From positions 744,001 through 808,000 of the forward strand of contig WUJK01000003.1 of the NCBI GenBank assembly GCA_011317545.1: 64,000 nt of DNA, read 5' to 3'. Source of the DNA: Coniella vitis. Taxonomy: Eukaryota > Ascomycota > Sordariomycetes > Diaporthales > Schizoparmaceae. The translations under genes and the position numbers were made by a program. Shown here piece by piece: positions 55,558 to 64,000 of this stretch. The notes under the pieces were generated by a model that saw only the letters and a list, made by a program, of their open reading frames with translations, made no database searches and had not been told where the DNA came from. The first letter of the stretch is position 1, and each line of letters begins with the position of its first letter.

Positions 55558-58481
55558 TCATGAAGTAGCATGCTGGTCGGCGGTTTTGGGTGAGATGGCA
55601 CGGTTCTCGTATCCCTCGTCGTCGTCGTTGTCGTTGTTGGCGCTGTGCTTCTTCTTGTCAGCGCTAGGGTGGACAGTGCGCATGCAAGTGGACTCATTCA
55701 GCGGCTCGCCGGTCGAGGTCTCCCTGAAGTAGTGCGGGCCACCAGGCAAGAGGCCTAGAAAAGGGAAGGTGGAGCCGCCAGGGAAGACGGGAGGACGCTG
55801 CGAGGCGATGTTCCTGCGCTTCTTGTCGGGAGAGCCGGGCCAGGATCTGGCCGTGGACTTGCTGGCTGCGAGTTGAGCCTGTTGCTGGGTGGTGGAGGCG
55901 GTGGCAATAGAAGAAAGACCGCTGAGGTTGAGCTTGGTCGTGTCAGCGGCGACGGTGGCAGCAGAAGAGGAAGAAGCCTCAGAAAGACCGTCCTCGTCGA
56001 TGTCTGCAATGGGCGAGAGCGTGCCGAGGGCGCTGCAGAGGAAGGAGGTCTCTGGCCCAATGTAGGATAGAGTGTAGGAGCCCTCGGAGGAGCACATCTC
56101 CCTGCCTTTTCCCTTCCAAGCAGAAGACGACGAGGTGAAGGATTCATCGCTTGGCACTGGCTCCTTGTCCTCCTCGGCCCACGGAGACAAAGAAGCGGCC
56201 ATGCCTGGCTTCGCGATGGCCGTCGAGCCTCTGCCGATGTTGTTCTTCTCCAGCAACTGCTGTGTTCCGACTGCCCTGCCGTGTTTCGCGCCACTTACTC
56301 CTCCAGCAGCAGTCGCCAGAGGAGGAAGCTCAGCCCGGGTGCCGTCGGGCCGCATAATGGGGATGGCCTTGGATTTCTTCTTTCCGCCACTGGGCACGAT
56401 GACATCGGGGAAAGAGGAAGGGAAGTGCTTGGACTCAAGCTCGGCTTCAGCCTCCGATTCAGGAGAGTAAGCGCGAATAGAGTGACTGTCGGCGACGTCG
56501 ACATCGGCATTGCATTCGTCATCGTTGGCGTGGAAGAAATCACAGGGGGTATTGCGGTCGGGGAAGATGAGGTCGTCCTCGGGCTTCCAGTCATCACCAC
56601 GGTACTTGACCCAGAGAATGGCCATGTTTTCAAAGCCGGCGAGGATGATGGGGCTGGGCTCGCATTTGCCGACCCACGCGAGCCACTCTGTGATGAAAGG
56701 GCATGTTAGAGAATGACCTTGGCCTGAAGTCTGCGGCTCCAACCAACTGAGCGAGTTGTCTGGCTTCTTCCATTGTCTTGTCTTCCCCTGTGTGTTTTGC
56801 TCCATGTCTTTGTTCTTTCTCTGCGTTCTCACGAGATAGAGAGAACTTGAAGGGAATGAGCAAGCTTACTATGATCAGTCACAACACGAGCATGCAACAA
56901 GCCCCAAAAGCCCACATATCTAAACCCCCAGTCAGGACTCTTGAGTACCCACGGAAACGCCACAGCCAACAGCTTTCCCATGACGACGCGCAAGGCACGG
57001 ATACGCCACTGGTCAGGCTCGTCATAGGTCATGAGCAAGGCGCGGCGCAGCATGAACTCAAAGAGATCCATGTTGGCCTCGGGGTGGTGGCTGTACACGC
57101 CCTGTTCAGCGAGCAATCTGATCTCGTCAGTCGCCGCGTCGATTTGGGTGAGAGCGTGGTCCATCATGGGGCGGCAGAGCATGCTGGCGCCGGCGAGAAA
57201 GTGGGCGACTGCGTGGACGATGGGAGATGTGTTGTAGGGCTGCTTCGAGTCGAAGTCGCCACCCGGGTAGTCTGGTTTTAATCAAGTGGTATGTTAGCCT
57301 TTTGCTTATTCTCTGGAGCTTCATCATGATGAGAGGCTGACTTGCTCTCGAGGTACATGTACCGAAGGACACTGCCTAGCAAGCCGGGGTGCCAATTGTC
57401 GAGGCGCCACACGACGGTTTCACCCTAGCAATGAGGTTCTTGGTAAGTAATCGTTGCTTCATGGTGAGCGACCTTTTCTTTTTCCAACTTACATTCTCGT
57501 CCTTGGGGGGCATGTATTTCTCTATCCATTCTGACATGCGGACAAGGACATTGCGGTGAACCCTCCAGTGAAATTCATGGCTCTGAATGGTGAGGTCGTA
57601 ACCCTGGGGCTCGAACCACAAACTGGGTGTGATATGGCGGTGAGTTAGCAGAAACGGTCTTTTTATACGCACAAAAGTATTCGACATTGATTCTGCCACG
57701 CTGTGATTCAATCACAAGAAAAGAGGAAGAACGTACTCGGCAAACACGCCCTTGGCCGAATGGCGCAGTGTCTCAAGAGAAGGAACAATACTGCGAAGGC
57801 CTGGCACGAACTCTGGACGGCACGTACGAATAGGGGGACTTGGGAGGAATTTGGAGCGCTCGGGCGGGGGAGTTGGCAAAGCCATTGCAGTTTCTTTATT
57901 GGCATGGGCGCATGCGGCGGGTCGGGTGCAGCAAGGGCAGTCTTGATGGAGGGCTCGGACTGGAACTGTAACGTAGACGGGTCGTGACGACGCGGTTGGC
58001 TCGCGCTGAGCAGTCATGAGTTCGGCAGTGGCTGTTTCTTCTGTTGATGGTAAACAAGGATGTTAGCATGGGATTTCAGCATTCCCTGAGGCGGGAGGAG
58101 ACCGAATGTTGATTGCAGGGTGAAGCGAGCGAACGCGTTGAGCTGTTTGGGAAGAGACCGCTGACCTTGTTCGTCTTGCTTGTTGTTCTCGGCGACGGTA
58201 GCAACTTGGTATTCGCTATCCTGTTCTGGCTCGTTGTTTGAGGGCAGCACAGGAGAAAGAGGAGGCAAAGCAGCCTTCGAGAAGTCAGCAGAGATGATAG
58301 GAACTAGACGCTGCAAAGTGCCAGTAGCAGAGGAAAAGGGACGACAATAGTCACTATGAGGGAAACGGTGCGGACAAGAACACGGAGGAGGGCAAGGGAA
58401 GAATACCTGGACATGAGCTGGTGGTGCGGGTAGGCCTCGCTTGCCCTTGAGGACTTCTGCATAAGTCGATGAAAGAGCCAT
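55558..58481 (-). CDS. BTB/POZ-like fungal protein, 7 exons
   Basis: Exons 58407-58481, 58166-58310, 57737-58040, 57493-57622, 57346-57424, 56870-57271 and 55558-56687 keep one frame for 754 residues. Intron 5 (57272-57345) has a GC donor (GCAAGT) with a normal CAG acceptor; the neighbouring GT would shift the frame. Residues about 176-300 resemble a BTB fold: YDLTIQSHEFHWRVHRNVLV, VVWRLDNWHPGLLGSVLRYM, then YLENYPGGDFD and VAHFLAGASMLCRPMMDHAL. A helical region follows. The C-terminal 370 residues are acidic, Ser-rich and disordered. N-terminal start MALSSTYAEVLKGKRGLP is inferred from a consistent splice chain; an ATG at 58017 is a shorter alternative. Fungal BTB proteins of this kind have no assigned role; protein-protein contact is expected. 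Confidence 0.75.
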
Positions 58482-59365
58482 ATGGACAGGAATAAGACTA
58501 ACAACGACAATGAGGGTGATGCTGATGGTAGTACAGAAAGGAATAAAAAGAAGCGAGGAGAGAAAGGGTTGGCGATGATGGAGGGTAGAACAAGGAAGCA
58601 GGTGAAGTAACAAAAGAAGACGGTGACTGTTGTAGACGCCTCGAGGGAAGAGGTAGAAGAGGCCAAGGAAGAGTGAGTGGTGTGTTGGCTGGGTGGGGGG
58701 GCGGCTTGGGAATGACTTCCAAGGCAACGAAGGCAGCAGCCAGGAGGACTTGGAGCTGGCATAATATTGCTGGTACCAACACACATGGGTAGATATAGAG
58801 CCAACCTTGAGATTATCTTGGACCTGACAAGCTGGGTGTGACTGGCAAGGAAGTGTTGCCAGCGAATATGCCTGGCAGGACATCATCCCAAGGACTGACT
58901 ACTTCGTTTTCGATTCTAGTAATCCATACAAATGATCCAGCAAATTTTCCTGGAGTAGAAAGAAGCAAAGTCACTTCGATAGCAATATGGGGTTGAATGC
59001 AATATGCTTATGAACTGAGCATACCTCTCTGTGTACCCCTTGGCGAGGTATAATTATCTTCACACGGAGGTCACTCCTGATACTTCAGCATGCCATCTCT
59101 CAGACTGTGCAAATATCTGAGCAATTACTTATCACTTTAATTATTGTTTCCTAGAGGAAAATTTGTTTGCTAGCAAATGATGGAAGTCTTTCCAAAACAT
59201 CAAATCATGGGCACAATTGAATAACTGAACTTGGTCAAGCAATCATAGGATTCTTATGGTAGGTTTGGTCATGATTTCAAAACAGCTGTACACGGATATC
59301 TTGCACCTTTATATGGAATGCTAGCCTCATGATACCAATTGATCCCAAAGACAGCATCAACCCCT
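58482..59365. other. Intergenic, no gene seen
   Basis: 884 bases upstream of the BTB-like gene and downstream of the reductase gene. The half near 59000-59330 is A/T-rich. No ORF of interest. Confidence 0.5.
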
Positions 59366-60658
59366 TTACAAAGTCACCACAACCTTGGCAGCACTCACGC
59401 CCCTTCTATTCAAATCCAGCCCTTCCTGCAAATGATACAATCCCTTCCCAATCACCTCCCCCCCAGGCGCAGGCTTGACCTCGCCCGTCCTCAGCGCAAC
59501 GGGCAGATACTCGCCCCAAACCCGCTTAGCCACTCTGCCGTCCTCGAGCGAAATGATCTGCGTGCTGGAGATTCGCACGACCTCGACAACTTCCTTCTCT
59601 TCTCCTTCATACAGATCATCACCGGCAGCAGCGTCGACAAGGACACGCCCACCCTCCGGTGCCCATCCCACACTGGCAACCCTTGCCACAGAACCAACGA
59701 TACCACGTTTCGCTCGAGCCAGCGCGCTGATAACCGCCGCACTCTGTCTCACCGTCTCCTCAGTCCCAATCGCATCATACGCGCCCACGAGCGGGAGGCC
59801 CGAGCTTCTCAAGACAGCCGTCAACAGAGCGACAATATCCGGGTTGTGGTAATCCAGAACAAGTGTGGCACCCAATGCCTTGCAATACGCGTAGTTGGCT
59901 GGGCTGGCGGTCGTGATGACGGTATACCCTGATGCCACGGCGAGCTGGATGACGGAAGAGCCGACCGAGGAGGAGCCGCCCCAGAGGAGAAGGGCTTCGG
60001 TGCTGTTGTTTCTGCTGCCTCCAGAAGCAGTAGACGGCACCTCGGGCAGCCGCAAGCCCAACTGCGTTCCCAAAAACAGCCCTGCCGCAGCAGTCGAGAT
60101 GCTCAGCGGTAAAACGACGGCTTGTTGAAAGACACTGCTGACTCCCGCCTTGGTCCCCGAGAGCCAAGACGGAGAAGGAACACCATCCGTACCACCATCG
60201 CTGTCTTGGGGAATCTTGGCCACAGTGATAGCCTTCACTTTCACATAGAGCTGAAACCCACCATACCCTTCCCCCAACGCAAGTCCCTGCGTATGCGCCA
60301 ACACGCGATCCCCCTTTGCGAACAAATCACGTACCCCGCGGCCGACATACCAGACTTCCCCTGCGACGTCCTCGCCGAGGATGGCGGGATACTTGATGTT
60401 GAATCGGTTGTTGCCGGGTGGAGCGACTTGGATTTTCCAGTCAACGGGGCTGGAAGGGCGATTCGTCGGTATGTCAGCAGGCGCTCGAAATGAAGAGTGA
60501 AGTACGGCGAGGGTTAATCATTACTTTATGGCCACTGCTTTATTCTTGATGATGATCTCGTCATCGACAATATCATCTGTTGAAGGGAACGGTGCGGTGG
60601 CTACCTCGAGGGGTGCTTGGGGCGCGGTGAGGTAGGAGGCGTAGTTGACGAACTTCAT
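59366..60658 (-). CDS. Medium-chain dehydrogenase/reductase (quinone reductase-like)
   Basis: Two exons, 60525-60658 and 59366-60449 (donor GTAATG, acceptor CCAG, phase 2), give 405 residues. Family marks: KAVAINPVDWKIQ spanning the splice, YPAILGEDVAGEVWYVG, FAKGDRVLAHTQGL, AYGGFQLY-like block (here GYGGFQLYVKV) and the nucleotide-binding loop LLLWGGSSSVGSSVIQLAVASGYTVI with NYAYCKALGATLVLDY. The zinc-site Cys cluster of alcohol dehydrogenases is absent, so this is a zinc-free member, like the fungal ToxD/trans-enoyl-reductase group. NADPH is the usual cofactor; the substrate cannot be told. No polyketide synthase is nearby, so a secondary-metabolite role is not supported here. It lies next to a transcription factor on the same strand. 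Confidence 0.88.
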
Positions 60659-61432
60659 GGTTGCTTTTGGGAACACTTCACTCAGGTGGATTGATGATAC
60701 TAATGAGTCTCGCATTCAATTGTGTATACTGTAAAGAAGAGGAGATGCGAGCAGTCAAAGAGCGATTTGTGAAAGGCGGATTGTATTCACTTACAAATCA
60801 TTATGATGGACCAATCCCGGGCTTTCCTAGGTTGACTGTGAGAAGAGTCGCAAGTATACGCACTGCATATTCTGTAGTGTAAGTACTTGTGAGAGACATA
60901 AAGTCCGCCGGGGTTCACAGCTGAATGACGAGATGCCGTAGCTGCATTGCAAAATCATCCCAGCGACAAGTGAACAACGACATCTGGCGATAAAAGACCG
61001 TAAAAATACACAGTAGGCAAATATGACGTGTATACTGCACCAACAGACTGCTTCTCAGAAAGAAAGGAAACAACAATAGTTCAAGGGTAGAGAATACCGC
61101 CAACACCTCCCGATCAAGTCGATGCGCGTTTCAACTCTTTTCCATAGACCCAAGAGAATATCATTCGGTATGCATACACCGTTCTTTCAAAATCCCGTCA
61201 TCTCTTACCCATCTTCATTCTTCGTATAGCCAAAAGAAATGCTACGGTTACAATGCGAAGCCTTTGCGTACCTTTCCAGCTCTTCAGAGACACGATGCAG
61301 CCAGGGGTAAATGAGAATAGCCAAGCAAAGGAAAGGCAAGTAAAGTGCAACCAAAAAGCCCAAAAGAAAAGAGACACATTGTCAAAACAATGCAGCAGGG
61401 ATATATACTCAAAAGACAGAAACAAAACGCTC
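60659..61432. other. Intergenic, no gene seen
   Basis: 774 bases between the reductase start and the stop of the Zn2Cys6 gene, both minus strand. Presumably the reductase promoter and the 3' UTR of the factor. No repeats. Confidence 0.5.
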
Positions 61433-64000
61433 TCAAAACTGAAAGAAATCCGATGCAGGGAAGTCACCCAGCATCTGGCCAAAAAGGGGATCGTTTGCCA
61501 TGATAGAGAGACCATTAAAGTCCTGCAAGCTGCCACTACCATCGCCCAGGCCTTGCAGCGTGACATCCCAAGCCTGCGCAAAGCCATCACCTAGGTTGCT
61601 GTAGTCCTGATCCGGGCCACCAAAATTCATCCAGGGAGCAGGGTTGCCAGTAATCTGACCATGCTGGTAGGGATGAGGCGGGGGCGCCATGTTGCCGTCA
61701 GTGCCAGTGCCAGTGCCGCCACCACCGTGCGGCTTGGTGTTTTGATGGCTTACAGCGCCGCCACCATTCCCAGCAGCGTCGGACGAAGGAAACGAAGACA
61801 TCTGTCCATACCAAGGGTTGTTGGACACGCTGCCGTTGACAGCAGCATGCCCTCGTGCTGCTTGTACGCTGCTAACAGCTGCTTGGTTGTTCGTGGCAGC
61901 TTCCGAGAGCAGCTGGAGGGGGTTGTTGGTGGTGGTAATGCTACTGTTATTGTGCATCTGCGTAGAGTAGCCGGGAGTTGTAGCGGCAGCAGCACCACCG
62001 GTTGGGGTGCGTTTCTCCCCGGCAGCGCGAGCGGCATCCGGCGTTGCGAAGGGCGACGTGCCCTCTGCTGCATTCGCAGCATCAGCAATCCGCGCCGATT
62101 GTTGGAGCTCGCCCTTGCTGATTTTGTGAAACCAGGAGCGGATCATGACGAGAACCACCAAGAATTTGGCCGCTGGGCGTGACTTGTCATCTGCAGCAAC
62201 CTCGCGAAATTTGTCTAGAAGATTGTCGAGGTGCTGGTCCACCTTCATACTGTCCTTGTCTATGATCTTGCCGAGGTCTGAATTGGGCGCACACGCGGCG
62301 AAGTAGATTCGGATGAGCACAACAGTGGCATATGCGACTCTAACAAAGTTGAAGACGGGCAGACAGCGGATACTACTGGCATGCATGGAAAAGAAGGTTT
62401 CGAAAATGCCGTCAATCGCCGTCAGACAAGCCGCCAACGCGTTGGTGTACGCTGGTGTCAAGGCTGCGGTGTTGATGAGGCTGTCGCGCAAAGTCTCGGC
62501 AGCAAAGGGAGCCTTGAAGGCATCGGCGGGCTCGTTCTGCAAGGCTAACTCGTGCATGTAGAGATTGATGGTGTGAAAACTGAACTTCAACGATGCTGTC
62601 GTGTACGCAAACTGTCAGTATATCGACGCCGACTGACACAAACCGGAAGAAGACTTACGCTGCATCAACTCTCTCGCCACCTCCTGCCTGTGCTTTTCCA
62701 ACTCGCGCTCGAATCCTCTGACCTTATGTTGGGTCATGTAATCCGCGAGATTGATAGCAATGGTGGCATCATCCATGCAAAACTGAAAGCCAATCTCCTC
62801 AGCCAGCTGGTGCGTGCGAACAAGATGGCAAAAGTACTTGTCTGTTGGCGCAGCCTCGGGCGAGGACTCGAGCACATCCAAGCACTCTGACATGAACGAG
62901 GTCCATCGGAGCAAGAAGGGGCGGTGTAAAGCCATGGCGGTGTTGGTGGTGAGAAAGTAGCACATGAGCCACGTCCGCCGGGCTTCAATAGTTGTCGGAT
63001 CTGGCGGAGGGTGTTTTCTAAACGGATGATCTCGCCATGCCGGGCCAGTTTGCTTGCCACGTCGTGATTTCCGCTTGCCCAGGCCGAGGTCAATGGCCAT
63101 GACAGCCGCCATGTGCACGAGCTCGTAGAATTTGAGTTCCTCAAAATGTTCTGGAGGCCAGTACCAAATGACAGAGATGTTGAGTGCCTGCACAAGCTCC
63201 ACGCTCTTCTCGCCAGTGATCATGATCTTGTCGGCAAACACTTGCATGAGCTCCTTCACAACGACGCGTTGCACATTGGGTGTTTCCGAGGATGCCGCAG
63301 ACATGATGGCGAGGAAGAGGATGGGCTTGGTCTTGCGCAATTCGCCTACGGTCATCTCTCTTGGGAAGACGACGCCCGGGAGATGGGGTGCCATTTGGTA
63401 GTTGTAGCGGTCAAACAGCACGCTAGCTCTCTCAGAGGTGATGATACCTCGATCAACAATATCCGAGTACTCGTGGCTCCGCGTGTCGACAGCCGAGGGC
63501 GCAATAGACGGAGTGGGGGCGTCGTCGGTCGGGTCTCTGGCTTCTGTGTACTTGCGCTTCTGGCCGGCCAAGACCATTGGCGGTGCGTATGCCATGGAGC
63601 CACCATCTGCATAGGGTGATTGATTCTGTGAACGCCCCAGGCTCGGCGCATCCCGCTGCATGGCAGCATTGATAGTGCTCCAGCCGCGCGAAGCATCCAT
63701 CATTCCTCCGCCGTATAGGATACCTCCAGCGCCGTCTGGCATGCCCGGGATCGGGTGGCCGGCCTGCGCAGCCTTGGTGGCCGTCAGACTGGCCGTCAAA
63801 GCATCGATCTTCTTCTCGAGCTCGGCGACCCTGCTGTCCGTCTTCTTTTGGCGCTTGCGCGTGGGCTGCGTGACGATGCAGTTCCTACCAGCCTTGGCAC
63901 ATCGCTTGCAGGCCCCGTCCGGATTGTTTGGGTCGGGCTCGCAGCGCACCTTGAGGCCTCGACACGCCTCACAAGCCCTCGGCTTCTTGGCATCTGGGCC
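61433..64000 (-). CDS. Zn2Cys6 fungal transcription factor, partial
   Basis: The 5' end lies outside the window. Exons 62659-64000 (partial) and 61433-62595 (donor GTAAGT, acceptor GACAG, phase 1) are visible. The zinc cluster is at the very edge: CEACRGLKVRC, then GACKRCAKAGRNC, with C-x2-C-x6-C-x10-C-x2-C-x6-C spacing. A basic linker (TRKRQKKTD) and a short coiled coil (RVAELEKKIDALTASL) for dimerisation follow. The middle is a fungal regulatory domain (VIWYWPPEHFEELKFYELVH, AVMAIDLGLG, RRTWLMCYFLTTNTAMALHR). The C-terminus is Gly/Asn/Gln-rich and ends FGQMLGDFPASDFFQF, an acidic-aromatic stretch typical of activation domains. It recalls War1-like regulators in the WPPEHFEEL region, but I would not assign it. 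Confidence 0.92.

Noticed and set aside
58014..58886. Unbroken 290-codon minus-strand frame upstream of the BTB-like region
   Set aside because: It reads through two introns with clear GT...AG signals; only parts of it are exons of the 7-exon BTB-like gene.

Overview
This 64 kb window is nuclear chromosomal DNA of a filamentous ascomycete (Pezizomycotina). A Sordariomycete is likely from the overall look of the proteins, but nothing in the window fixes the genus. The reasons are short spliceosomal introns (about 45-100 nt, GTRNGT donors, CTAAC-like branch points), genes on both strands spaced 0.3-2 kb apart, fungus-only families (HET domain, Zn2Cys6 factor, Pil1/Lsp1 eisosome protein, VTC4, RMT2) and no operons. 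I see no rRNA, tRNA, CRISPR array or intact transposon. Exon borders were worked out by reading frame, splice consensus and family motifs; no transcript data were available.

Layout. 0-4.4 kb: a poorly conserved zinc-finger-like gene (-), a doubtful ORF (-) and a small hypothetical gene (+). 4.8-15.1 kb: conserved metabolism and secretion genes, VTC4 polyphosphate polymerase (-), RMT2 arginine methyltransferase (+), hexokinase (-), OST1/ribophorin I (+). 15-24.7 kb: fungus-specific genes, a Ser/Thr-rich single-pass membrane protein, a HET-domain protein, a 61-residue Arg/Pro/Gly protein behind a strong TATA box, and a Pil1/Lsp1 eisosome gene whose start codon is split by an intron. 25.2-33.2 kb: an SH3 plus multi-membrane-segment protein of unknown role (-), COQ6 (+), and two tail-to-tail coiled-coil proteins. 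34.7-48.1 kb: a dense housekeeping block, complex I 49 kDa subunit (-), RNA polymerase I/III subunit AC40 (+), NEDD8-activating enzyme UBA3 (-) with a 6-nt microexon, TEL2 (+), COX17 (+), a small coiled-coil gene (-) and PXR1 (+). 48-58.5 kb: gene-poor, holding a Ser-rich protein with RRxS motifs (-), about 4-5 kb without a recognisable gene, and a 7-exon BTB-like gene with a GC-AG intron (-). 59.4-64 kb: a medium-chain reductase (-) and a Zn2Cys6 transcription factor (-) cut by the window end.

How the genes relate. Several serve mitochondria (COQ6, complex I 49 kDa, COX17) or growth and nucleolar functions (AC40, PXR1, TEL2), but they are neighbours rather than a pathway cluster. Divergent pairs share promoters (VTC4/RMT2, hexokinase/OST1, SH3 protein/COQ6, complex I 49 kDa/AC40, UBA3/TEL2, coiled-coil gene/PXR1). 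I did not find a clear new multi-gene system. The most unusual things are in gene structure (split ATG, 6-nt and 26-nt microexons, GC-AG intron, in-frame optional introns, tiny last exons) and in the SH3-membrane architecture.
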